This document shows positions 47,736 through 57,636 of a DNA stretch of 64,000 nucleotides, piece after piece. Positions within the stretch are counted from its first letter, which is position 1; each line of letters begins with the position of its first letter. The position numbers and the translations under genes are program-made. Below the pieces are notes generated by a model. It was not told where the DNA came from. It searched no databases and saw only the letters and a program-made list of their open reading frames with translations. This DNA comes from Ignelater luminosus. Lineage: Eukaryota > Arthropoda > Insecta > Coleoptera > Elateridae. The DNA is taken from assembly GCA_011009095.1 (NCBI GenBank), contig VTPC01004662.1:1-64000 (forward strand). Reading direction: 5' to 3'.

Positions 47736-48752
47736 TGCTGCTGAATTGGACAAGAGAGCTATGAACAAAATGCTAGACACTTCGTTTTCAGACATCAAGT
47801 TGTCTCGCAAAGATAGGTTACTATCTCTCTCTAGCATAACTGCGTTCATCAAAACTTACAACAATCTAGTTGTTATTAACCTTTTGCTAATCTTCCAAAG
47901 GATCTCCATCAACAAACAATCTGATGAAGATTTGAGAAGATATATACATACAATATGAGTTGGCACCGTTTCTGTTATGAAGAAGTCAGTGCTTTACAGC
48001 ATGTTTCAGCCCAGTGAAAGAATTAACATACCCAATTTTGACATTCTTATTGATGAAGATTTCCTACTACATAGAATAGTTTGGCCAAGAGGTTCCACTA
48101 TTTTGACAATCTGTGAAGAATATGTCACCTACATAATGAAACACTATCGAGTTAAGAGTGTTTGATGGCTACTCTACTACAAGCACAAAGGCGTCGCGTC
48201 AGTACCAGATCATAAAGTTAGTTGATATCATCATCAATCAAGACAATGTGATCATGGCTAAAAAGGATCGATTGCTCTCTAAGCTGAATAAGTCCAAACT
48301 CATTGAGTTACTGTCATCGAAGCTGCAGAGTAGTGGAATTTCAACTAGACAGGCTCCAGATGATGCAGACACAATGATAGCTTCTACGACATTGATATAG
48401 TTGAAAGTTGCACAAAAGTTTCAGTGATAGGTAAGGATGTTGACCTCGTAGTGTTCTTAGTGGCACTAACACCGAATGATAAAGGGATTGTCTTCCTTAA
48501 GCCTGGTAATGGGAAAACAAAAGCAACCTCGTACTTAACAAAGGATTTTCAAGAACTCGACCTCCAGCACATTCTCTTCTTGCGTGCCTTTACGGGACGT
48601 GATACAACATTAGCCGCATTCCGAAAAGGCAAAGCCACTTTTGTCAAACTATACAAGAGGGATATAGAATCAAAATAAAGGATAAACACATCCCAGAGAT
48701 GCATATAATGTCTTCCCATAAATAAAAATTCGTGCAGGCATTGACTAACATA

Positions 48753-48797
48753 CCTCCAGACGATCGTTTCGTCCTTGTTTGGACTCATCAGTGGAGG
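48753..48797 (-). ncRNA. hammerhead ribozyme, type I (minus strand)
   Basis: The sequence is identical to the plus-strand copy at 49007-49051. It has stem I CCTCCA/TGGAGG, CTGATGA core, stem II GTCC/GGAC with an AAACAA loop, GAAA core, stem III ACGATCGT, and predicted cleavage after GTC, between minus-strand positions 48759 and 48758. All conserved core bases are present. Confidence 0.85.
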
Positions 48798-48806
48798 ATC
48801 TTGATC

Positions 48807-48870
48807 TTGATCATATAAATCCCACTATAAGTTGGAAAACCTTGTTTCCTTCTGGAAATATTTTGATTGA
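48807..48870 (+). repeat. direct repeat, copy 1
   Basis: Shares TTGATCATATAAA, CACTATAAGTTGGAA and TGGAAATATTTTGATT with copy 2 at 49123-49188. The period between copies is about 316 bp, suggesting a partial tandem of an LTR-like unit. Confidence 0.75.
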
Positions 48871-49006
48871 ACGAATCGACGTGTCGAGTCAGCCGTTCTA
48901 TTTTAAGCGTTACTATTAGATGGCGCTTTAATATTTTCATGTTGTTAATGTTATATTTGAATAGTATATAACCAGTATGAAGCGGGCAAAGATTGACTTT
49001 TATTAT

Positions 49007-49051
49007 CCTCCACTGATGAGTCCAAACAAGGACGAAACGATCGTCTGGAGG
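49007..49051 (+). ncRNA. hammerhead ribozyme, type I (plus strand)
   Basis: A 45-nt complete motif. Stem I pairs CCTCCA (49007-49012) with TGGAGG (49046-49051), six perfect pairs. The core CTGATGA is at 49013-49019. Stem II is GTCC (49020-49023) with GGAC (49030-49033) around an AAACAA loop. GAAA is at 49034-49037. Stem III is only A-U and C-G around a GATC loop, ending in GTC with cleavage after 49045. ACGATCGT (49037-49044) is a perfect palindrome, so two transcripts could form a longer shared stem III. This is the known way in which minimal hammerheads act as dimers. Confidence 0.88.
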
Positions 49052-49122
49052 TATGTTAGTCAATGCTTGCACGAATTTTTATTTGCGGAAAGACATTACA
49101 TGCGGTGTGATTGTCCTTTATT

Positions 49123-49188
49123 TTGATCATATAAACCTCACTATAAGTTGGAACAACTTTGTTTCCTTTTGGAAATATTTTGATTTGA
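49123..49188 (+). repeat. direct repeat, copy 2
   Basis: Ends at the right edge of the insertion. Confidence 0.75.
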
Positions 49189-50039
49189 GGGATATAGAAA
49201 TTCAAAAAGCAGCTGCTGTGTTTTGTGGAGCCTCATTTTCTAAATCTGATGTTGAAGAAGCTGGGAAGAAATGTTTTTTGAAATGGTATAGTGCTTCAGC
49301 AAAAAAAAACATCACTCAGTGCTCATCGATAGTTTGTCGTTCATCAAGTCAGTATCGAAGCTCAAGACAAACATCTCTGCTTTTCGACCAACGAAGGGGT
49401 CAGCTAAGCAACACAGCTACAGAGTTTATTATCAGGTTATTGGTTATTGCCAGAGCTCTGGGTATGGGAGCAGAAACTTGGCACAAATGGATCTGTATAC
49501 CTATAACCAGTGCAGACAACCAACCTAAAGGACCATGATAAGGTCCTAAACATAATTTTCTGCAAATGCACCAGGAGCTGTGGATGTGGCAAATGCCCTT
49601 GTAGAAAAGCAAGAATGAATTGTTCCACCGCTTGCCACAACTGCAATGGCCAGTGTTTAAATACTGTCCTATTGATGGGCGATGAAAAGGGAGATGTGGA
49701 GGATCTACAGATAAATTCATACGAAGAAATTGAAGAAGATTTAGTATTGTCTACTGCTGAAGACAAACCTGAACCTCTTCTAGGCCAGTCAATGGCGAAG
49801 CGGTTGTAGAGGGCGAAGGACTAGAAATTATGTTAAAAACTGAATACAAAATGATGATGTATACGAAATTGATAATTTTTCTGTTATTGGAACTCATAAA
49901 TACTTACTCAACATGTTTAGTTGCTAATAAAGTAAATGAGTTGCATTACAATATCATGATTTTGACATATAATAACACTCCCTTCCAAGTAATAAAACAA
50001 AGTTTGCCGAAAATCGTGATGTAAAGTTTTATTTTTAAA

Positions 50040-50275
50040 AAAGTGCGATCCTCAAATCAATATCTCGAGACCTATCACAGACAAAAAAACAATTATGAAA
50101 TGAATTTTGTAGGAAATTGAGTAAGCTACAGTTTTGTATATATATGTAGTTACTTTCTTGCTAGGACCAACCCTTTTTGGGATATAAGCGAAAAACCAAA
50201 AAAGAATAATTTTTCTTTGCTAATGCGCGTTCCCTACCTCGTAGGACTGAGTACTTTTGACACAATCATCCCCTA
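50040..50275 (-). repeat. right long TIR
   Basis: Partner of 47505-47735. It continues outward to AGTCCAGTCAA at 50341. Confidence 0.7.
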
Positions 50276-50341
50276 TCACATCCCAATAGTTAAAAATTCT
50301 TAGTTTTGGATGCCGTCTAGAAATCTTATTTTGACTGGACT

Positions 50342-51401
50342 ATTTACAACTTGTAAAATACACAATTCAACCTCAGCCTTATCTAACACTCGCAAACCAT
50401 TGAGGTTATGTGCAAACGCCGGTAAAAATGTTTGCAATTGCAAATATAAATATTTCTTTTGGCTGCAAGTCCCTACATAATTTGTGTTTTAATTTAGTAA
50501 CGAAAAAGATTACATCCGATTTTACTATTAAAAATTCAATAGAAATAAAGTTTAAAATTACAGGCGTCAGCGACGCAAGTTTCTGAACTTGCCTTGGTTT
50601 TTAATTAGAAATTCAGTGGCATTCGTTATTTATCTTGCTGAATTTATTTTGATACAGTGTAGATTTGGAATTTCAGTTTCATCAAATTTATTATAGTCAT
50701 TTTTATGTAGGTAAGAGTTCTTGAAGGCCGTGGATCTTAGTTTAGCCAATATGAAGTTTTCTGTGAGAGTAATAAAAATATTAAAAAACTGAAATCGCAA
50801 AAACTGACTCATTTTTGTTTTTTTCTTTGGTAAAATACTTCTGAACACAATATTAGAACGACAAAAACACACCTTCTGTATAATTAATGGACGAATAGTT
50901 AGAAACAAATTTAGATATTACTATCAGTAGAAATATTTCCAACCTCTCTATTTATTTATTATGTAAACAAGAAAACAGCAAAATAAAAGTAATCTAAAGC
51001 AGTTAATTAGACTAAACATAAAAATAAATAAAATTTACTTCTTTTGTTATTTTATTAACCCTTGAAGGATTGATAAAAACGAAGCAAATTAAATTAGTAT
51101 CAAATGAATATTGAGAATATCTCTAAATAATATATTGATAAAGTTAACTTAGACGTTTCCATTTTTTTTCAAGGTTCTTTTTTCAAAATTAGGCTAGTCC
51201 ATATCTTCGGTAATATAAAAATATTATTTGCTGATTTAAGAAAAAGCACGGGTTGAGTATTCAACGTGTATTTGTTAAGTAGCTTTACAGCATTTTAATC
51301 ATAAAGATATTGTTTGTAACGTATAAAGTAAACAATATCAAAATAAATAAAATAATTAAATTACAAATAATTAAAAAGATGTAATAGTTCGTGGAGTTTT
51401 T
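50342..51401. other. no gene seen; 3' flank of the Kazal gene
   Basis: AT-rich. ATTAAA near 51293 on the minus strand is a possible polyadenylation signal for the Kazal gene. A 92-codon minus frame at 50630-50908 is unassigned. Confidence 0.4.
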
Positions 51402-52396
51402 CTATTTTCCTCCAGCAGAAGGTCTGCATGTTCCTAGATGTGCTTGTTGAACATCTGAAATAAACATGAAAAACAATGTATTACAACACTTGTCGTTAGT
51501 GGATAAGTGTAGAAGACTTACTTAAACCACAACCTTGCGCGCATTTAAGTCTCTGTACGTTATAGTAAGATACACTATCAGTACCACAAACAGGAGCATA
51601 TTGTGGCGTGCTTGGACAGGCATTAACACAGTTTGTATATCGAGGAGATGGAGTTGTTGTAGTAGTTCCTGTCGGAAGTTGTGATGGTTGTTGATTAAAT
51701 TGATCTTCAAAATTGTTATCGTTAAAGTCCACTTGCCTTGAAAATACGCTCAAACTCTGGCAGACAATAAGGAGTGCTAAAATCAAAATGAATGTGTAAA
51801 TTTAGATTTACAACAATAAAATAAAAATGTTTTTGATGGCATTAGCGTAAGAGCCCTTGCAGTTTAATTTTAAGTTACTTTTAGAATTTCTCGCCAACAA
51901 TGCAACATTAAAATTTGTTGAAAATATCCTAGAAGCATTATTATGTAAACTCGAATTAACTTATCAAAGGCTTAATGTATATAGCAGATCCTTATTGATT
52001 ATCTTATTTCAACTGCTAATCATAAATATTTATTTTCTAGCTTTATTTAAGTAAAAACGCAAGTAATGTAGTTATAATATTCGAGTCTAGATTTATACTG
52101 AGAAAAAAAAACAATGACTTTGAAATTACGCAGAAGAAATATTTTATTAAAACCTTCATACACAGCTTTGGATTCGTATACTATAATTAAATCTAGGTAT
52201 GTTTTTACTAAAAAACTATTTTTTACTTGAATAAAATTAAGGAAAGCTTCACTTATGAAATATACAGCTGAGTCAAAAAAAGGGTACAATGAACTTTCAA
52301 ACTAATAATACTACAAAATTATTTTGTACTTGAATAAAATTTAAAAAAAAAGATAGAAATTAACTTACCAAATACACAAACAGCTGAACGTCTCAT
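51402..52396 (-). CDS. secreted single-Kazal-domain protein, 111 aa, three exons
   Basis: Exon 1 (52396-52369) encodes MRRSAVCVF and ends at GTAAGT. Exon 2 (51776-51522) follows a TTTTAG acceptor after a 592-bp intron. Exon 3 (51454-51402) follows a 67-bp intron (GTAAGT to TTTCAG) and ends at TAG. Phases fit at both junctions (28 + 255 + 53 bp = 112 codons with stop). Residues 1-20 (RRSAVCVFALLIVCQSL) form a signal peptide. A Thr/Pro-rich linker (TGTTTTTPSPRYT) follows. Then comes a six-cysteine Kazal domain: CVNACPSTPQYAPVCGTDS, YYNVQRLKCAQGC, then GTC near the C-terminus. Kazal domains are canonical serine-protease inhibitors, secreted to haemolymph, cuticle or gut. The target protease cannot be told. 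All sites look intact, so this is probably a live host gene. The start was chosen because the exon-1 Met gives the only frame with a complete signal sequence. Confidence 0.85.
52215..52303 (-). repeat. decayed duplicate of the Kazal exon-1 region, in intron 1
   Basis: On the minus strand the block from GTTCATTGTACCC (near 52290) through TCAGCTGT to TTTATTCAAGTA (near 52225) repeats, with divergence, the order found around exon 1. There GTTCATTGTACCC lies near 52450, TCAGCTGT near 52385 and TTTATTCAAGTA near 52330. The Met and donor are lost in this copy. Confidence 0.5.
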
Positions 52397-52985
52397 TATT
52401 ATTTGTAAAAACCTTGAAATTCTTCTAATCAATTTTCCAAACAAAAAAGGGGTACAATGAACCTTCGCACAGACACAAACTAGTAAAGACGTCCGGATCA
52501 CCTTTAGTTAGACTTTTAAACGCAAATGGTTATCATTAAAATGCAGAGGAAGGAGAACCGGTTTTTGCTAATGTATGTAGTACGGTAATGTTGAGGTAGT
52601 TTGACGTAGGTACATAGATGCACATTATTTTTATTACAAGTGAGAAAAAAACGCCAATACGCTTTGAAAATTAATTCGCTGGATTTGATTCTACATAATA
52701 ATAAACGATTCCTTTCTTAAAATTTATACGAAAACGAAGTTTTTTTTTGTTAATCTATTGTGGTTTTATCTTCGCTTGGTTTTAAACATAAATGAAACTG
52801 GTTTGTTTTTCTTTTATGAGGTGTTGATAACAATAATGAATAACAAAACAATATACGTACAAACAATAGAAATGATCAGTTTTATCGTTGTTCCATTTTA
52901 TTATTCTTGAGTTCAACTTAATACAAACTTGTTTCACTGTATACAAGTTACACACCTGCTGGTATTTCACATTTTGCTAAGATTC
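52397..52985. other. upstream flank of the Kazal gene; no gene seen
   Basis: AT-rich. It presumably holds the Kazal promoter, but no distinct TATA or initiator could be picked out. Confidence 0.4.
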
Positions 52986-54238
52986 CGAGGATGGTCTAAA
53001 AAGTTTCCGACCTAACAAAGATACAAGACATTTTTTCTGAAATTTTTTATTTATTTTTCAATATAACTCTACACACTTCTCCCAGCGATGCTCCCATCTC
53101 TGTAACCCGTCCAAATAGTACTCGGCATTTTTCTCTGTAAAATAATTGTTCACGAAGGTGATTGCCTCTTCATTTGACGAAAATCTTTGTCCTCCGAGCG
53201 CAATTTTTAGATAAGGGAACAAAAAGAAGTCGCTTGGGGCTAGATCTGGTGAGTAAGGCGGATGGTCAAGCAGTTCAAACCGTAATTCGTGGATTTTCGC
53301 CATGGCAACCGCTGAGGTGTGAGACGGTGCGTTGTCTTGGTGAAACAGGATTTTCTGTTTCTGCAAATGTGGCCGTTTTTTCGCAAGTTCTGCCTTCAGC
53401 TTGTCTAATAATGATGCATAGTATGCTCCTGTAATGGTTTTTCCTTTTTGAAGATAATCAATTAAAATAACTCCATGACTATCCCAAAAAACAGTTTTTG
53501 CTTTTTTTGGAGCCGGTTCCCCCTTTGCAGTCCACTGTTTGGATTGTATTTTTGTTTCGGGCGTATAATGGTGTATCCAAGTTTCATCTACAGTAATTAA
53601 TCGGTGCCAAAACTCGGATTTATTTCGCCTAAACTGCGCCAAAAGAGCGTTGGAAATATTCATTCGAACACGTTTTTGGTCTAACGTGGGCAAACGCGGC
53701 ACCCAACGCGCGGACAGATTTCGCATGCCTAAATGTTTTTTTTATTATGTGACAAACACGTTCTTTTGACATGTTCATAACCTCTGCTATCTCTCTCACT
53801 TTAATTCGGCGGTCGTCTAGCACCATTTGGTGAACTTTGGCGATATTTTCGTCGGTAGTTGCAGTTTTTGGACGTCCCGAACGTTCATCGTCTCCCACGC
53901 TCTTACGGCCACGTTTAAATTCAGCAGCCCAAAATTTTACTGTGGTAAATGATGGTGCAGAGTCTCCATACGCAGAATCCAACTCATCTTTTATTTGCGA
54001 AAGCGTATTGCCTTTCAAAAACAAATATTTAATGAAAGCTCGATACTCGATTTTGTCCATTTTCACAAAAAAACTCACATCAACTCACTCAAACGACTGT
54101 TACATAAAAACTGCGGGTCCAAAATGGCTGAAACTTTGGTGAGGAACTGTCAACAGACGAATAACGAAATTCACTAGCTTTTATTTACGAGTGCTGCCAT
54201 CTTCACGTTGAGGTCGGAAACTTTTCAGACCACCCTCG
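52986..54238 (-). mobile_element. mariner transposon (3), nearly complete
   Basis: The element is 1253 bp. Its ends are CGAGGATGGTCTAAAAAGTT (52986) and, read inwards from 54238, CGAGGGTGGTCTGAAAAGTT. Both continue TTCCGACCT, giving about 29 bp of inverted repeat with two mismatches. A TA follows the right end; the left TA is no longer exact. Size and ends are typical of mariner. Confidence 0.88.
53058..54060 (-). pseudogene. mariner transposase, one frameshift
   Basis: The N-terminal half starts MDKIEYRAFIKYLFLKGN (54060), with a helix-turn-helix, SGRPKTATTDENIAKVH, and RIKVREIAEVMNMSKERV. A frameshift near 53735 leads into the second half, MRNLSARWVPRLPTLDQKR to 53058. The whole D,D34D triad is present: TVDETWI, FHQDNAPSH, and SPDLAPSDFFLF with 34 residues between the last two sites. 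About nine residues are missing after PKKAKTV compared with family members (normally PSAGKVMAS), and the C-terminus ends at WEKCVELY, slightly short. It is the best-preserved mariner here but would still not be active. Confidence 0.88.
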
Positions 54239-55153
54239 TATCTCTGGAAATTGGATTGAAAACTTATAACTGTAAGTATCTGCTTTACTTTCTCTGAAGT
54301 TACCTTGGTACTAGTATCAAATTAAGAAAACATCGGGAATCGGTGGTTGGGGAACGATTGATTGCGGCTGTCTGTGTATAACAGTTTCAAAACTACAAAA
54401 ATTTATTCTTTTATTTTTAAAAAGTCTAGTTATTTTGCAACACTTAATACTAGAAAATAACACGGAAAAATTTATATTTATTCTACTACATTCAGTTGCC
54501 GATACCTCGTTAAGATATATAGCTACTGTTGATTCCGCTTGAAATATAATGTATGAAAAGCAACCACAAGTTATTCTTTTACATATGGTATGGGTAGTTA
54601 AGGAAAAACAGTTTTCAAAGAAAAATTAGCACCACATTAATTACAGTTCCCCATAATTAAAAATACGTTCAAAATTTTCAAAAACAGTTTTCAGTTACAT
54701 GTAACACAATACTTAAATAAGACAGGTAAAGCAAACAAACGTTTGACAGAAAATGTAAGTGCTCAAAATTAAAATGGTGAAGATTTTGGGGTGAAGTAAT
54801 GAACATCACCCATCAAACACAATTATATCGTAGCGATATCAGTGCGAGTTTATCTGTGTACGAACTTGTTTAATGTTACATAGCACACTGCGCACATGTG
54901 CGTTATGTATAACGCGTAATGTCAGAAACACAGTACGAGTTACATGCCGACGACATCCATCGTGCTTCAGACTAGGTATATGCTTGTTGGTACATCGTCA
55001 TAATTTTACGTGAATACATCGCTCTAATGTCTACGTTTCGATATACGTGTTTCGTTTAATTTTAAAAGACTATGTAATATGCTAAATTACGTATTCGTTA
55101 CGTCTACATTGTAACATTGTTAACACGTAACAAAGAGTATGCCCCATTAATTA
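54239..55153. other. no gene seen
   Basis: AT-rich apart from a short CpG-containing stretch near 54890-54930 with the palindrome CGCACATGTGCG. Confidence 0.4.
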
Positions 55154-55375
55154 ATTAAAGTCTGGTCTTTCTACCTTCTTGTAAATTTATCGTTCACGTA
55201 ACCCAAATCATTTATCCAAGCTTCCGACCAATTTATTCCATTCTATAGAGGTTGCAGGAAGACCAAAATAAATTAATCAAAAGTTAATACAACCTATTGA
55301 CCTTGCCCAAGTAAGAAAACTCTCAAGTTATCTGACCGATAAATTTATAAAGAGGTGGAAAGACTAGGCCTTAAT
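55154..55375. repeat. 222-bp MITE
   Basis: The left arm ATTAAAGTCTGGTCTTTCTA (55154) and the right arm read inwards, GATTAAGGCCTAGTCTTTCC, continue to TAAATTTATCG in both (about 38 bp). TTAA occurs at both edges. There is no coding content. Confidence 0.58.
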
Positions 55376-55620
55376 CTAGGTGGTGCAAAAATTTCAAAAT
55401 CTCTTAAATCATTCAAATTTGTTATCAAATAGACCTGTAGTTTAGGAATACTGCCATTCCGTTTTTAAACAGAAGTAAAAATTTGGAATTAAAGTTAAGA
55501 AAAGATCAAGGGCATACATTGCAAAACGAATAGCCTAGAAATATAACTAATTTGAATGATATTACACAGTACTCTATTTTTGAAAGAAAATGCATTAAAA
55601 GTAATACTTGGAATAAAAGT

Positions 55621-55626
55621 TTTATT
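55621..55626 (-). promoter_or_regulatory. polyadenylation signal AATAAA
   Basis: Canonical hexamer 46 bp downstream of the stop codon of the small secreted-peptide gene. Confidence 0.5.
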
Positions 55627-55671
55627 AAATTTTTTTAAAAAAGAAAAAATACAAATGAATTCAAAAACACA

Positions 55672-55863
55672 TTAATTCGTTTTTGTCTTCTCGTCCTTTT
55701 CTAATCTCTGTACAGCATGGCGTAGTCCCTCGGAACAACATTGCTCAATTTTTGAAAAACAAAACCATTTATATATGCGAGCTTGGTTCCAGCCATTCGG
55801 AGATTCCCACGTTGACGCAATCACGAATAACCAGAATAACAGCAAATTTGTTGGTCGGAACAT
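55672..55863 (-). CDS. putative small secreted peptide, 63 aa
   Basis: ATG at 55863 in an A-rich context (aaaaaaATG) opens 63 codons. MFRPTNLLLFWLFVIASTWES is a convincing signal peptide. The mature part is short and charged, with the cysteines in FCFSKIEQCC and a lysine-rich end (EKDEKTKTN). Upstream on the same strand a CTAG acceptor (exon start 55925) and a GTAAGT donor (56423) define a 498-bp intron in the leader, and 5' UTR sequence lies beyond 56424. A minimal ATG-TAA lies in the leader. AATAAA occurs 46 bp after the stop. I do not recognise the family. It could be a neuropeptide, antimicrobial or other secreted peptide; function is unknown. Confidence 0.58.
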   Translation of the reverse strand: MFRPTNLLLFWLFVIASTWESPNGWNQARIYKWFCFSKIEQCCSEGLRHAVQRLEKDEKTKTN

Positions 55864-56423
55864 TTTTTTAAATTCTGGAGATGTTGCCTGTATATCCAAT
55901 TCCACCGGTCTTACATAAAGAATTTCTAGAAAAAAAAACAGAATGAACAAAAATAACTATGTGTAACTTTTCAAACAAATCCACATGTTTTTTATTTAAT
56001 TTTCTAACTAACTTTCTTTTGTATCTATTGGCTGCATTTGCCTTACCTCTGATCTTTGATTGATTGATTAATCGTAATATCAGAATTTAGAATTTTAGTA
56101 TTGCTAAAACTACATACTTGTGTTGCTATTATTGTCATTGATGCTGTTATTACGTAATAATGGTCAAAGTTTCTTTCATAGTAGTATTGTTTTCAATTTT
56201 GTCAAAGATTTTGTTATGGTTGTCATTTTTATTATTGAATAATTGTAATTTATGTTTCGCTTTTATATTTTTGTACTACCCTAATCCACGGTACTTTTGC
56301 CTAGTTGATAAAGTATTAAAAGGCTTTTACTTTATTCTTTTAGACATTTCGCTTACAGCAAATTCTTATCCTTAAAAATACAAGAATCAGTACAAATACT
56401 ACATATTACTAATTTAAACTTAC

Positions 56424-56525
56424 CTATTAACAACACTAAACCAGACAAATTAGCACAAAAACTGGGGAACACTGTCGAATCAATTTACTCGAAGCGAACG
56501 AAGACAGGGAACCAAATCAGTGGTG
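56424..56525 (-). other. probable 5' UTR exon of the small secreted-peptide gene
   Basis: Ends in a strong donor (AATAG/GTAAGT). No ATG is in frame with the coding exon. The outer boundary is a guess. Confidence 0.4.
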
Positions 56526-57307
56526 TTCTTTGAAGAATTTACTGTTTAGATGCAGACGGGCTAAATACTTTTATTACATTCTTAGAAAGGACCATGTCCC
56601 TCTCTTTCTCATTTGTAAAGTAAACACAAAATTTTCCTAAAAACGTCTAAGAAGGAAGTCATAAATTTTGTTTGAAACCTCTTTCACATTGACAGATGAA
56701 TCAGGCAAACTTTAAAATAACGGGATATTATTCACTATTATTTCTTCATACCTGACTTTACCGTAAATAAATAAATATTGATTTTTACCACTTTACTGCT
56801 TGTTTATAAGTCGTGCAGTATATGTAGTAAAGTTTCACTTCAGAATAAATGCATTGTATAAAAATTTATTATTATTTATCATCTTGGAATGGTCCCTACC
56901 TGGTCAGGCGCTTTTGTGTGGGGCACAATCTGTAAAAGATCCACTTCACTGTGTGATTTTTATATAAAAAATGCTATAGTTACATAAATATTGCTGTGGT
57001 TTTTGGCTATACAGCAAAATCAAGTAAAATTTTAAAGATGGAAATTGCCCAAAAAATTATGGAAATAAGGAGTTATTTTTTATGTTAATTTTGTTTATTA
57101 CTTTATATTTTAAGACTTAATTTATGTTAGAATTCAACACTATTTTAATATCATCTATATTATTTTATGCCTTAAACATGTAGGAAAAAGCATAAGAGAT
57201 TTAATTGCAAAAATTAAAAATGACTTTAGATTAGTATTTTTGTACGTGAGAATTCCTGAAGAATAGAACTTTAAAAAGTCTGGATGGCGGTTGCTGTGGA
57301 ATTTTAG
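56526..57307. other. no gene seen
   Basis: AT-rich; presumably includes the promoter of the upstream-reading small gene. Confidence 0.4.
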
Positions 57308-57445
57308 TCATGTCTGAAATTATATTCTACAATAAATTTTGACAGATGTCAATATAATTTTCTTATGAAATTATAACCTTATAAGAAACGTCATTATGAA
57401 AAACTTGAATGTAGAATATAAAAATATAATTATTTCAGACATGTA
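57308..57445. repeat. small inverted repeat
   Basis: CATGTCTGAAATTATATT (57312 on) pairs imperfectly with the right arm, read inwards as CATGTCTGAAATAATTATAT. Both arms then reach ATTCTAC. A hairpin or tiny MITE. Confidence 0.4.
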
Positions 57446-57636
57446 TAAGAAAATTATTTACCAAGAATTAGCGCATAAACATTTGAAAACGTAACGTCAG
57501 TTGGGCGAGCAGTGTTCTAAACAGTTAAGATCTTCTATAAATCAAGTATATGTAAAACAAGCATTATTGCTATGTCATTAACATTTATAATATAAGTATA
57601 TGCAGAAGTATGTAACAAATACAGCGTATACCCTAC

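Larger units (their letters stand above)
48670..49186. mobile_element. 517-bp insertion with inverted hammerhead ribozymes (Penelope-like?)
   Basis: The insertion is flanked by GAGGGATATAGAA at 48657-48669 and 49187-49199, a perfect 13-bp duplication that extends imperfectly by a few bases. It splits the nuclease-like gene between KRDIE and IQKAAA. Inside are two ribozymes in 99-bp inverted arms (48701-48799 and 49005-49103, five mismatches, 205-bp spacer). Two direct copies of a ~65-bp block (48807-48870 and 49123-49188) also occur, the second ending at the insertion edge. Minimal type I hammerheads in LTR-like units, often tandem or inverted, are known from Penelope-like retroelements. There is no reverse transcriptase or GIY-YIG frame here, so it is a truncated or non-autonomous copy. 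Confidence 0.78.
47735..49810 (+). pseudogene. FEN/PIN-nuclease-like protein with Cys-rich tail, decayed
   Basis: The protein belongs to an uncharacterised, highly repeated insect family. In order: LDKRAMNKMLDTSFSDIKLS (47750), INIPNFDILIDEDFLLHRIVW (48020), VFDGYSTTSTKASRQ (48160), KSKLIELLSSKLQS, then RQAPDDADTMIAS (48355), VIGKDVDLVVFLVALTPND (48424) and LRAFTGRDTTLAAF (48590). After the inserted sequence come QKAAAVFCGASFSKSDVEEA and KKCFLKWYSASAKK. The C-terminal tail reads IIFCKCTRSCGCGKCPCRK, followed by a second Cys cluster (49550-49660), and ends at 49810. Spaced acidic motifs (VFDG, DDAD, KDVDL, TGRD) resemble FEN1/XPG/PIN nucleases; this is my inference. Several stops and frameshifts are present. 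Confidence 0.62.
47480..50341 (+). mobile_element. long-TIR element encoding a nuclease-like protein
   Basis: The outer ends are AGTCCAGTCAA (47480) and its complement ending at 50341. From GGGGATGATTGTGTCAAAA (47505 onward, and inwards from about 50275) the two ends match as inverted repeats of about 230 bp. They include CTCAGTCCTA(T/C)GAG and TAGGGAACGCGCATT. The interior codes for one plus-strand protein, interrupted by a 0.5-kb insertion. The target duplication is unclear. The superfamily is unknown to me. Confidence 0.68.

Noticed and set aside
48549..49072. Minus-strand frames around 48549-49072
   Set aside because: They read through the inverted ribozyme arms and the antisense of the nuclease-like gene; no coding value.
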